Origin: Spirosoma rhododendri
GTDB taxonomy: Bacteria; Bacteroidota; Bacteroidia; Cytophagales; Spirosomataceae
DNA length: 64,000 nucleotides
NCBI RefSeq assembly: GCF_012849055.1
Contig: NZ_CP051677.1
Coordinates: forward strand, 1,626,501 to 1,690,500
Direction: 5' to 3'
Shown here: positions 50,958 to 59,195 of the stretch, in pieces
Layout of the letters: each line of letters begins with the position of its first letter
Position numbering within the stretch: the stretch's first letter is position 1
Notes under the pieces: generated by a model
The model's database searches: none
What the model was told of the DNA's origin: nothing
What the model saw: the letters and a program-made list of their open reading frames with translations, nothing else
Position numbers and translations under genes: made by a program

Positions 50958-51337
50958 GATTTTCGCAACGAATCGCCCTGGCCGGTCTTTTTCTGCAACT
51001 GCTCGACTACCTGCTGGTATATGCGTTCGAGGTATTTCGGGTGCGACGAATAAAAAATAAAGCTCCGCGAATAAACCGACGTGTCGACCTTCATCTGCCG
51101 GAAAAGTTTAGCTTCCTGATGCTTGTAGGCCACGCGCGCCGAATCGGTCGAGGCAAGGCTGAACCGGCTCGTCTGCGCTTCGAGCAGGTGTACCTGCGTC
51201 AGAATGTTGGCCATCTGCTCTTCCGGAATCAGGTCGTCGGGCCGTTTGTCTTCCGGGGCTTCACAGCCCAGCACCAGCAGCAGGCTGAGCAGATACCAGC
51301 TGCGCCGGACGGTTTGCGTATGGAGGAATCGGTACAT
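50954..51337 (-). CDS. DUF4296 lipoprotein
   Basis: The 127-residue protein has a lipoprotein signal with lipobox VLGC (about residues 22-25) and the DUF4296 pattern: DDLIPEEQMANILTQVHLLEAQ, followed by KHQEAKLFRQMKVDTSVYSRSFIFYSSHPKYLERIYQQVVEQL. It is mostly helical and probably faces the periplasm. The family is restricted to Bacteroidota and its function is unknown. It is the first gene of a two-gene unit with hemG and is divergent from the DUF58 gene. Confidence 0.87.
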   Translation of the reverse strand: MYRFLHTQTVRRSWYLLSLLLVLGCEAPEDKRPDDLIPEEQMANILTQVHLLEAQTSRFSLASTDSARVAYKHQEAKLFRQMKVDTSVYSRSFIFYSSHPKYLERIYQQVVEQLQKKTGQGDSLRKS

Positions 51338-51349
51338 GTATTTTAGCCT

Positions 51350-51357
51350 TACTTTTG
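51350..51357 (+). promoter_or_regulatory. -7 box for the DUF58/VWA unit
   Basis: TACTTTTG fits TAnnTTTG. It lies 57 bases before the ATG at 51415, in the divergent gap with the DUF4296 gene, and no second box for the other direction is clear. Confidence 0.55.
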
Positions 51358-51414
51358 TAAGCTAATCCCAGCGGGCAAAGTTCGGAATCGCCCGTTAATT
51401 ACTGTTAACGCCGA

Positions 51415-52287
51415 ATGGAGATTGATGAGTTTCTGGCCCGGATCCGCTACTTCGATATTCAGATTCGGAAGGCGGTAAATTCGCAGATGCGTGGCACGTT
51501 TCGCTCGGTCTTCAAAGGCACCGGGCTTGAGTTCAGCGACCTGCGGACCTACCAGTACGGCGACGATGTGCGGGCTATCGACTGGAACGTATCGTCGAAG
51601 GGGCACGGCACGTTTGTGAAGGTGTTTCGGGAAGAAAAAGACCAGACTGTTTTCTTCGTGGTCGACGTCAGTGCGTCGCAGCAGGTCGGCTCCCGGCAGC
51701 GTATCAAACTCGACACCACCCGCGACGTGACGGGCGTGCTGGCGATGTCGGCCATTCGCGAAGCCAGTCACGTGGGCATGTACTGCTTTTCCGATCAGAA
51801 GGAGTGCTACATCAAACCCGCCAGTACCATGAAAACGGGCTATCAGCTCATCACGAGTCTGTTTAAGCTGGTGCCGCAGTCGACGCGTACCAACCTGGCC
51901 GACGCGCTGCTGTTTACACTCAATATCCTGAAACGGCGGAGCGTTGTGATTCTGCTCTCCGACTTTATCGACACCAGTTACGAGCACAACCTGAAAGCAC
52001 TGGCCCGCAAGCACGATTTGGTGGTTGTTCACCTTTACGATAAGAGGGAGGTAAACCTGCCCCGGCTGGGAATTATCCCCGTCCACGACGCTGAAACGGG
52101 CCGGGTAAGCTGGGTCAACACCTCGTCGATGTCGTTTCGGACGCAGCTGCGCGAGTCGTTTCAAAGTAATCAACGCGGACTGGAACGGCTGTGCCGACAA
52201 TACAACGCCAATTATCTGGCCCTTGAATCACAGGACGATTTTGTGCCGAAACTGATCGATCTGTTTCGGGTGCGTAAATATCAGTAG
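51415..52287 (+). CDS. DUF58 domain protein
   Basis: The 290-residue protein has the DUF58 pattern: RGTFRSVFKGTGLEFSDLRTYQYGDDVRAIDWNVSSKGHGTFVKVFREEKDQTVFFVVDVSASQQ, a long conserved block with the DxSxS-like DVSAS of a von Willebrand A fold. These proteins usually accompany MoxR ATPases and Bat/VWA membrane proteins in chaperone or metal-insertion systems. No MoxR gene lies beside it. It is followed without a gap (0 bases) by the next gene, so it is the first gene of a three-gene operon. Confidence 0.88.
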   Translation: MEIDEFLARIRYFDIQIRKAVNSQMRGTFRSVFKGTGLEFSDLRTYQYGDDVRAIDWNVSSKGHGTFVKVFREEKDQTVFFVVDVSASQQVGSRQRIKLDTTRDVTGVLAMSAIREASHVGMYCFSDQKECYIKPASTMKTGYQLITSLFKLVPQSTRTNLADALLFTLNILKRRSVVILLSDFIDTSYEHNLKALARKHDLVVVHLYDKREVNLPRLGIIPVHDAETGRVSWVNTSSMSFRTQLRESFQSNQRGLERLCRQYNANYLALESQDDFVPKLIDLFRVRKYQ

Positions 52288-53238
52288 ATGAATCGACTCG
52301 CTGCGCTGTGGATAGGATTGACCCTGCTGGGCGGGTCGCTGCGGGGGCAACCGCAGCCCGCCGGGTTGCCTGTGGGTCGTTTTCTGACCGACAGTATCGA
52401 GATTGGCCGCCCGGTTCAGTACGTGTTTTCGTATCACCACGCGCCCGGAATCGACGTGCTGTTTCCCGATACGGCAACCCAGTTTCGCCCGTTTCGGGTG
52501 ACGCAGGTAGCGATCACGCCCACGCTCACGACCGGTTCGCTCAGCCGCGACAGTGCTGTTTATACGCTGGTGTCGTTCAGTGTCGATTCCATCCAAAGCC
52601 TGCACCCGTCCGTCCGGCTTGTCAACCCGGCCGACTGTACACTGATTAATGCGCTGCCCGACACTGTTTTTCTGCGTTCACGGCTGGGGCAACCCGGTGT
52701 GACTGTCCCCGGCGCAACGACGCTGGCGACTAGTGTTCAGCTGGCTCCGTTGCAGCAGCAGTTCAACTACCCCCGGCTGTTACAGGTTGTTGGTTTGCTG
52801 GTACTGGGCCTATTGGTGGTCGTTCTGTTTTTCGGCAAACGGCTCCGGCAGCAGGGGCGGCTCTACCAGCTGAGCCGACGCCATAACCGCTTCCTGGCCG
52901 AACACGACCGGCTCATGACCAACCTGAGCAGCGAAACCATTGCGGATACGGCTAATCAGGTCACGGTGGCCTGGAAAGAGTACATGGAGCGCCTGTCAGG
53001 CGATGCGTACGCGGCACTGACGACCTCGGAAATTGCGGACCTGACCGGCGATGATCGGGTGGCCGACGCGTTGCGCACCACCGACCGGACGATCTACGGT
53101 GGCGCGTTTTCCGAACAGTCGACCGGCGCGCTTCGGGTGCTACGCGATGTCGCCGAGCAAACGTATGTGCGGAGCCGACAGCAGATTCTCGCGGCCGACA
53201 CGGCCGAACCCGAACTCCAACCCGACGAACTACCCTGA
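52288..53238 (+). CDS. BatD-like membrane protein of the DUF58/VWA operon
   Basis: The 316-residue protein has a signal peptide (about residues 1-20), a beta-rich periplasmic part (21-160), one membrane helix at 163-182, and a helical cytoplasmic part of about 130 residues. Its position between DUF58 and VWA genes is that of the BatD-like or DUF4381-like partner in MoxR-linked operons; the sequence alone does not give a family. It starts immediately after the DUF58 stop and its stop is followed one base later by the VWA gene start, so the three proteins are probably made together. Confidence 0.68.
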   Translation: MNRLAALWIGLTLLGGSLRGQPQPAGLPVGRFLTDSIEIGRPVQYVFSYHHAPGIDVLFPDTATQFRPFRVTQVAITPTLTTGSLSRDSAVYTLVSFSVDSIQSLHPSVRLVNPADCTLINALPDTVFLRSRLGQPGVTVPGATTLATSVQLAPLQQQFNYPRLLQVVGLLVLGLLVVVLFFGKRLRQQGRLYQLSRRHNRFLAEHDRLMTNLSSETIADTANQVTVAWKEYMERLSGDAYAALTTSEIADLTGDDRVADALRTTDRTIYGGAFSEQSTGALRVLRDVAEQTYVRSRQQILAADTAEPELQPDELP

Positions 53239-53239
53239 T

Positions 53240-54298
53240 ATGGATGCCTGGTACTCGCTTCGCTGGTTCAGCCCGGCCGTCTGGCAGTCGTTTCGCTTTG
53301 CGCATCCGCTGGCGCTTTACCTGATTCCGGCTGTTTTGCTGCTGTTTCTGGTGCGGCAGTACCTGTACCGCAACACCCGGCAGCGGCTCGTACTGTCGGG
53401 CCGCGCAACACTGGATAATGACGAGCCGGTGTCGCTGGTGCAGTGGTTACTCAGCGGGCTCCGCTATCTGCTGCCGCTGAGTATGTTTCTGGCGATGAGT
53501 ATGTTGCTGATCGCGCTGGCCCGGCCGCAGCTGATACGCGAAAAGCGCGAAGAAGAATCGCTGGGTATCGATATTATGCTGGCAATGGACGTTTCGGCCT
53601 CGATGACCGACGCCGACCTGCCGCCCAACCGGCTGACCGTAGCCCGCAAGCTGGCGCAGCAGTTTATCAACGGGCGAAAAAATGACCGCATCGGGCTGGT
53701 GGCCTTCGCTGGAGAAGCGTTTACGCTGTGCCCACTCACAACGGATTATGTGGTGCTGAAACAGTACGTCGGCGAGTTGAACGACCGGCTGATTCGTACG
53801 TCGGGAACGGCGATCGGCGATGCGTTGGCCCGTTGTATCAACCGCCTGCGCGACCCAGTCACGGCCCCCGCCGACTCTCTAAAACCTGCCAATGCCCGCA
53901 GTAAGGTAATTATTCTGCTGAGCGACGGCGACAATACCGCCGGGAATCTGGACCCGCTGACAGCGGCCCGGCTGGCACGGGCATTCGACATTCGTGTGTA
54001 CACCATTGCCGTTGGACGCACGTCGGCGCGTGCGGTGAGCAATGGCACATCGACCGACGAGGGCATCCTAAAAACTGTCGCCACAACAGGAACGGGTAGT
54101 TTCTTCCGGGCCACGGATGCCCGGCGGCTGCGGGCTGTTTTTGGGCAGATCGACCGGCTGGAAAAAGCACCTGTTCAGATCCGGGTTTACGAAGATGTAC
54201 GCGATTACTACCGTATTTATCTGTACTGGGGCATCTCGTTTCTTATGCTCGTAATGCTGCTGAAACTAACCATTTTCGGCAACGTGCTGGAAGACTAG
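53240..54298 (+). CDS. VWA domain membrane protein (BatA-like)
   Basis: The 352-residue protein has two N-terminal membrane helices (about residues 24-40 and 73-95), a von Willebrand A domain (about 108-310) and a C-terminal helix (about 328-347). The metal-ion site DxSxS is DVSASM (D117, S119, S121), with a Thr in RTSGTAIGDAL and Asp in ILLSDGDNTAGN. This is the BatA layout. The ATG at 53240 was chosen; the open frame upstream overlaps the preceding gene and is not coding. No BatB/BatC follow. Confidence 0.88.
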   Translation: MDAWYSLRWFSPAVWQSFRFAHPLALYLIPAVLLLFLVRQYLYRNTRQRLVLSGRATLDNDEPVSLVQWLLSGLRYLLPLSMFLAMSMLLIALARPQLIREKREEESLGIDIMLAMDVSASMTDADLPPNRLTVARKLAQQFINGRKNDRIGLVAFAGEAFTLCPLTTDYVVLKQYVGELNDRLIRTSGTAIGDALARCINRLRDPVTAPADSLKPANARSKVIILLSDGDNTAGNLDPLTAARLARAFDIRVYTIAVGRTSARAVSNGTSTDEGILKTVATTGTGSFFRATDARRLRAVFGQIDRLEKAPVQIRVYEDVRDYYRIYLYWGISFLMLVMLLKLTIFGNVLED

Positions 54299-54416
54299 GA
54301 TTCGATGTTCAATCTTTACCATTGAGCAGCGACAGAGGGGTAAGCACTGCGTTTCACCCGATGTTGAGTGGCTACTTGAAAAAAGTTACGCTTTGATGCA
54401 CTTAATAAAATAACGC

Positions 54417-55109
54417 ATGAAAACATTGGGACTAATTGGCGGACTTAGCTGGTATGCTACATCCGTTTATTATACGATGCTCAATCAGCTCACCAATCAA
54501 CGGCTTGGTAAATCCCATTCTTCCAAACTTCTTCTTTCTTCGGTGGACTTTGAAGAATTCAGATTATTACAGGAAGCCGGCGAATGGGACGCAATTGAAA
54601 GTATGTTATCGGGCGTTGCGATACAGCTTGAGAATGCGGGTGCAGACTGCATCGTTATGTGCGCCAACACAGTTCACCTTGTGGCCGACACTATCCGCCA
54701 AAAAATAAAAATTCCTCTGATTCACAGTGCAGAAGAAACAGCTAAGGAAATTGTTAGCCAAAAAATCAATAAGGTTGCTCTCCTTGGAACAAAATTTACA
54801 ATGGAAAATGCCTTTTTTAGCGATCGTCTTTCACAGTTCGGCATCAACACAATTATTCCCGACGAAGCTGATAAAGATTATATCCATGCTTCCATTTTTA
54901 ATGAATTGACGAAAGGAATTTTTAAAGAAGAGACAAAAAATAAATACATTGAGATTATTGATAAGCTAAAAAGCCACGGAGCAGAAGGTGTTGTATTTGG
55001 CAGCGCTGAGTTTTCAATACTACTTAAACCGGCCGATTGCAGTATTCCAATTTTCGATACCATTGCAATTCATTCTAAAGCAGCGGTTGATTTTGCAGTA
55101 TCCAAATGA
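54417..55109 (+). CDS. Aspartate/glutamate racemase family protein, A+T-rich island
   Basis: The 230-residue protein is a cofactor-independent amino acid racemase of the Asp/Glu/hydantoin family. The N-terminus [17 protein letters not shown], the first catalytic Cys in [12 protein letters not shown] and the usual acid/base neighbourhood fit YgeA-like members; the second catalytic Cys seems to be the one in [13 protein letters not shown] rather than the common GCTE motif, which is unusual. Base use differs sharply from neighbours: 22 of 60 bases are G or C at 54721-54780. It is probably acquired by transfer. Confidence 0.85.
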   Translation: MKTLGLIGGLSWYATSVYYTMLNQLTNQRLGKSHSSKLLLSSVDFEEFRLLQEAGEWDAIESMLSGVAIQLENAGADCIVMCANTVHLVADTIRQKIKIPLIHSAEETAKEIVSQKINKVALLGTKFTMENAFFSDRLSQFGINTIIPDEADKDYIHASIFNELTKGIFKEETKNKYIEIIDKLKSHGAEGVVFGSAEFSILLKPADCSIPIFDTIAIHSKAAVDFAVSK

Positions 55110-55303
55110 CGACAGCGCATCAGTCGACATGCGATTTTGTGCCGGCGGAGCACGGCCTTGTTAGTGCGGCCATATGAAAGACCAGCAGCTGAACGGGGGT
55201 GTAAAGGTCAGAGCGATGTCTGTTCAGTCTGCCCTTCGTCCACCATCAAACCCCGTGGTAGAATGATGCATACGGAAGACAGCAAAACCTTAAACGTTAA
55301 CCA

Positions 55304-55915
55304 TTGAACAGTAAACCGACAACCCTCCGCCCTCACTACAATGCCAGCCTGATCGAAGCGGGACTGGACGAGGTTGGGCGGGGATGTTTGGCCGGGCCGG
55401 TAGTGGCTGCTGCGGTTATTCTACCCCCCGACTACCAGCACCCGATTCTGACCGATTCCAAGCAGTTGACCCCACGGCAGCGCGACCGCATCCGGGTCGA
55501 CATCGAACGCGACGCGCTGAGTTGGGCCATTGCCGAGGTGTCGCCCGCCGATATCGACAAGATCAACATTCTGAAGGCGTCGTTTCTGGCGATGCACCGG
55601 GCCGTCGATCAGCTCATTGCCCGCCCAGACCGCCCCCAGCCGCAGCACCTGCTGGTCGACGGGAATCGGTTTGTGCCGTACCCGCTGATACCGCACACCT
55701 GTATTATCAAAGGCGACAGTCTGTATTTGTCGATTGCGGCAGCGTCGGTACTGGCCAAAACCTGGCGGGATGAGCTGATGGCGCAGTTGGGTCGCGCCTA
55801 CCCCGCCTACGGCTGGGCGAAGAACGCGGGCTACCCGACGCCCGTCCACCGCGACGCCATCCGGCAGTTTGGCCCCACCCCGCACCATCGGATGACATTT
55901 CAACTTTTAGGTTAA
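55304..55915 (+). CDS. rnhB: Ribonuclease HII
   Basis: The 203-residue enzyme cuts RNA in RNA-DNA hybrids and removes single ribonucleotides from DNA. The catalytic residues are visible: [24 protein letters not shown] (Asp, Glu), [10 protein letters not shown] (Asp), and [13 protein letters not shown]; the length is typical. No ATG fits; the TTG at 55304 gives a product with about 17 residues before the catalytic motif. That TTG lies in a sequence resembling an arm of the class 2 repeat, so the real start could be later. Confidence 0.92.
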   Translation: MNSKPTTLRPHYNASLIEAGLDEVGRGCLAGPVVAAAVILPPDYQHPILTDSKQLTPRQRDRIRVDIERDALSWAIAEVSPADIDKINILKASFLAMHRAVDQLIARPDRPQPQHLLVDGNRFVPYPLIPHTCIIKGDSLYLSIAAASVLAKTWRDELMAQLGRAYPAYGWAKNAGYPTPVHRDAIRQFGPTPHHRMTFQLLG

Positions 55916-55976
55916 TGTTTAACGTCTAACGGTTAATGTTGCAGATGAACGTTAACCATTAGACGTTAAACATTAA
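55912..55976. repeat. Intergenic inverted repeat (class 2 relative)
   Basis: The arm at 55912-55940 (starting TTAATGTTTAACGTCTAAC) pairs with 55948-55976 at 27 of 29 positions with a 7-base loop. It begins at the rnhB stop codon and ends before the deaminase gene. It shares the TTAATGGTTAA-type core with 18281-18339. Confidence 0.87.
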
Positions 55977-55994
55977 ACCCTAAACCCAAGAACC

Positions 55995-56429
55995 ATGGAC
56001 GAATTTATGCAGGAAGCCATCCGGCAGGCGCAGAAAAGCCTTGCCGAAGGTGGAATACCGATCGGGTCGGCGCTGGTGAAGAACGGCGAACTCGTAGCAT
56101 CGGGCCACAACAAGCGGGTGCAGGAAGACAACCCCATCCTGCACGGCGAAATGGACTGTCTGAACAATGCCGGGCGCGTAGGATCGTTTCGCAATACGGT
56201 GATCTACTCGACACTGATGCCCTGCTACATGTGCGCCGGAACCATTGTGCAGTTCAAAATCCCGAAAGTAATCGTGGGGGAGTCGCGGACGTTTACTGGT
56301 GCACGGGAGTTTATGGAGCAGCACGGCGTCGAAGTGATCGACCTCGATTTGCCGGAATGCATTGCGATGATGGAGCAGTTTATTGCCGACAAGCCGACGC
56401 TTTGGAACGAAGATATCGGTGAGTTGTAA
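55995..56429 (+). CDS. Cytosine deaminase-like nucleoside deaminase (FCY1 type)
   Basis: The 144-residue zinc enzyme has the deaminase signature HGEMDCLNNAGR (zinc His and catalytic Glu) and MPCYMCAGTIV (PCxxC zinc Cys). The C-terminus MMEQFIADKPTLWNEDIGEL resembles that of yeast cytosine deaminase FCY1, so free cytosine is the likely substrate, giving uracil and ammonia for pyrimidine salvage. The TadA-type tRNA enzyme is less likely because the TadA arrangement of the C-terminal helices is not seen. It stands alone between a repeat and the kinase gene. Confidence 0.88.
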   Translation: MDEFMQEAIRQAQKSLAEGGIPIGSALVKNGELVASGHNKRVQEDNPILHGEMDCLNNAGRVGSFRNTVIYSTLMPCYMCAGTIVQFKIPKVIVGESRTFTGAREFMEQHGVEVIDLDLPECIAMMEQFIADKPTLWNEDIGEL

Positions 56430-56602
56430 CCCGTTGGTTCAGGCCGTATTACATGGCCCGGCATGACGTATAAATCCAGGGTCAGTTAATCGATTTGTTG
56501 GCAGCGTATTCATTCGTTAGTACGCTTTTTGATATAAACGCAACTGGTCAGTTAGCTGGCACGTAGCAAACACCGTGTCTACTTGTGGTTGATCTTTAAC
56601 TA

Positions 56603-58224
56603 ATGCAAAAGGCTAGTATTCCTCCTGATGAATTGCAGCGACTTGAGTCGCTTTATCAATACGAACTGCTCGATACCCCCGGGAAATTGAATACGATCGC
56701 GTGTCGCAGATTGCTTCGCAGCTGTGCATGACGCCCTTTGCCATGGTCAGCCTGATCGATCAGGACCGGCAATGGGTGAAATCAAGCCACGGCATCGACA
56801 TCGATTACATACCTCGTGAACTGTCGTTCTGCGCCCATACGATCAATCAGTACGAGCCCCTGGTTGTCGAAAACATGAAGCAGGATGGTCGGTTTTCAGA
56901 CCATCCATCGGTGATAGGGCCGCCTAATGTCACCTTTTATGCGGGCGTGCCGCTGCGGTCGTCGGAGGGGTACGCCATCGGGTCGCTGTGTGTCGTCGAT
57001 CAGAAGCCGCGTCAGCTGACGGCAGAACAGCATACGGCGCTCAAAGCACTGGCCGATCAGGTCGCGTTGTTGATGGAATTGCACCGGACGAACAATAGCC
57101 TGCGGGTGGCCCGAACGGAAGCCGAAGAGCTGGCGCAGCAGAAAGCCAGTTTGCTGGCTACGCTGAGCCATGAGATCAGAACACCGCTGCATGCGCTCGA
57201 AGGCTATACACAACTACTGCTCGATCAGCCCACGCAGCCCGACCAGCAAAGCAGCCTGCAACGGCTCCAGACGACCGGCCGGACGCTGGTCAGCCTGGTC
57301 AATAACATTCTCGACTACAGTAAATTACAGGCCGGAAAGTTGCTGCTGGAAGCCATTCCATTTTCCGTCGTTGGGCTGATTCACCAGGCCGTCGATATGC
57401 AGGCGTGGCAGGCCCGGCAGAAAAACCTGCAACTCACCACGAAGCTCGATGCAACCATTCCGCATCAGTTAAGGGGCGACGCGACCCGGCTCCTACAGGT
57501 ACTGACGAACCTCATCAGCAACGCCCTGAAATTCACCAAGGAAGGGGGCGTCAATGTAGAGGCCAGCGTGATCGAACAGACTGATGAGCAGACAACGTTG
57601 TTCATTGAAGTGGTCGACACGGGGATCGGCATTGCACCCGATTCGCTGGCGACGCTATTCAACGAATACACGCAGGTATCGGCTGCGACGACCCGGCAGT
57701 ACGGCGGAACGGGGCTGGGTCTGGCCATTACGCGGCAACTGATCGACCTCATGGACAGCCACATGGAAGTCACGAGCGAAGTTGGGAAAGGGTCGCGCTT
57801 TGGTTTCCGGCTGACGTTGCCGACTGTCGATGAAACGCCCCCGACGGTGAACTGGCGCACGGAAGGCAAGCTACTGGCCGTTGATGATAGCCTGTTCAAT
57901 ACCAAGATGCTGGGGCATATCGTCAGGCAGCAGAGCGGGCAGCTGGATACGTTCAACAATCCGATTGAAGCCCTCGAAGCCGCCCGGCACACGCCTTACT
58001 TAAGCATGTTGCTGGACCTTCACATGCCCGAAATGGACGGCTACGACCTGGCCCGGCAACTGTGCGACCTGCAACCCGGTGTACCCATTATTGCCCTCTC
58101 GGCCGACGATAGTGCCGAAACGCTGGCGAAGGTGTACGCGGCTGGCTTTCGGGGGTTTCTGCGTAAGCCATTCCTGCCCCAGCAGCTCGTTCACCTGCTC
58201 GACGAGCTAACAAAACCGGTCTGA
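56603..58224 (+). CDS. GAF-domain hybrid histidine kinase with receiver; 5' frameshift
   Basis: The reading frame from ATG 56603 starts like GAF sensor kinases (IPPDELQRLESLYQYELLDTP) but breaks at the run of five C at 56676-56680. With one extra C it continues into the long frame that is open from GTG 56701 to 58224, giving a 540-residue protein. The domains are GAF (about 25-160), HisKA with LLATLSHEIRTPLHALEGY, ATPase with NLISNALKFTKEGG and TGIGIAPDSL, and a C-terminal receiver with LLAVDDSLFN and MLLDLHMPEMDGYDL. GTG 56701 alone would give 507 residues. It probably senses a small ligand. Confidence 0.85.
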
Positions 58225-58252
58225 GCCGACGCGTAAACGGCGTCTGGTACGA

Positions 58253-59134
58253 TTGTGGGTAGCGTTGGTGTATCGCCGGTTCGGCGGCATCAATCGCTAT
58301 CATTCATTGCCATTCATTCGACTGAAAATCGCCCTGCTCGTGCTGGGCTGTCTGCTGGAATCTGCTGCGCTGGCGCAGCGGGCCGTAATCTGGAAAGAGT
58401 GCCCCGGCACGTGGTCGCTGAACGTCGGGGTGGGTACCACTTACTACGCCGGGGATCTGTCCGTAATCGGTAACTACAACCATCTTGGGCTGGGGGCGGC
58501 ACTGAACATCGGCCTTACGTACCGCTATTCAAACCGGCTCAGTCTGCGGGCTGATATGCAGGGATATTACATTCGGGGGAGTCAGGTAAGAACCCGGAAC
58601 TTCGTCAAAAACCTGTCGTTCTTTAGCGTCAATCCTGATGTATGGGCGGGGGTTCAGTGGGACATTCGCAACCCCGCCGACCCCAACCGATCCTTCTTTC
58701 CGTACGTGATGGCCGGTGCCGGGCTGACCTACATGACGCCCAAAACCAGGTACAACGGGCAGGTCGTCAGTCTGGCCCCGTTGCATACGGAGGGTGTTGC
58801 GTATGATCGGGTGGCGGGGATTATCCGGTACGGCATCGGTATGCCGCTGCTGTCGGGCTACCGGTTCAGGCTTGCGCTGGAAGCGTCGTACACCCATGTG
58901 CTGAGCGACTATCTGGACGATGTCAGTACGGTGTATCCCAGTTTCGAGGGTATGAGTCCGCTGGCGGCTGCGCTCAGCGACCGGAAAAGTGAACTGCTGC
59001 TGTTGCCCAACAAACCGGGTGATAATCGGGGTAACCCCGGAAAAAACGACGGTTACTTTATCCTGTCGGGACGGCTTGTCTACACGATCGATACACCGGT
59101 TCAGCGCTGGCACCGGCTTCGTAGCCGGGGTTAG
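58253..59134 (+). CDS. Outer-membrane barrel protein (DUF6089-like)
   Basis: The 293-residue protein has a signal peptide (the hydrophobic run KIALLVLGCLLESAALA, residues 25-41) and a beta-rich body starting WSLNVGVGTTYYAGDLSVIGNYNHLGLGAALNIGLTYRY, which is typical of DUF6089-type outer-membrane barrels of Bacteroidota. Strands such as LSLRADMQGYYIRGS and FRLALEASYTHVLSDYLDDV alternate polar and hydrophobic residues. The start is uncertain: TTG at 58253 is the longest, while a start nearer 58306 would give a shorter lead. The function is unknown. Confidence 0.72.
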   Translation: MWVALVYRRFGGINRYHSLPFIRLKIALLVLGCLLESAALAQRAVIWKECPGTWSLNVGVGTTYYAGDLSVIGNYNHLGLGAALNIGLTYRYSNRLSLRADMQGYYIRGSQVRTRNFVKNLSFFSVNPDVWAGVQWDIRNPADPNRSFFPYVMAGAGLTYMTPKTRYNGQVVSLAPLHTEGVAYDRVAGIIRYGIGMPLLSGYRFRLALEASYTHVLSDYLDDVSTVYPSFEGMSPLAAALSDRKSELLLLPNKPGDNRGNPGKNDGYFILSGRLVYTIDTPVQRWHRLRSRG

Positions 59135-59155
59135 GGTTTTCGGCGGTATTTGCCT

Positions 59156-59163
59156 TATTTTTG
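59156..59163 (+). promoter_or_regulatory. -7 box for the polyprenyl synthase gene
   Basis: TATTTTTG fits TAnnTTTG. It lies 32 bases before the ATG at 59196, which favours that start over ATG 59175. Confidence 0.55.
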
Positions 59164-59195
59164 GGCCGAAACCCATGTGGCGCTCTGCCCTATTT

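Noticed and set aside
50052..51053. A 333-codon open frame on the plus strand opposite hemG
   Set aside because: Antisense to the FAD-binding protoporphyrinogen oxidase; no promoter and no domain seen.
53051..53239. An N-terminal extension of the VWA protein
   Set aside because: It overlaps the BatD-like gene in a different frame; ATG 53240 follows one base after that gene's stop and begins a normal membrane-anchored protein.
58989..59195. An upstream extension of the polyprenyl synthase frame starting within the barrel gene
   Set aside because: It overlaps the end of the barrel gene in another frame, and a -7 box lies inside it before the ATG at 59196.
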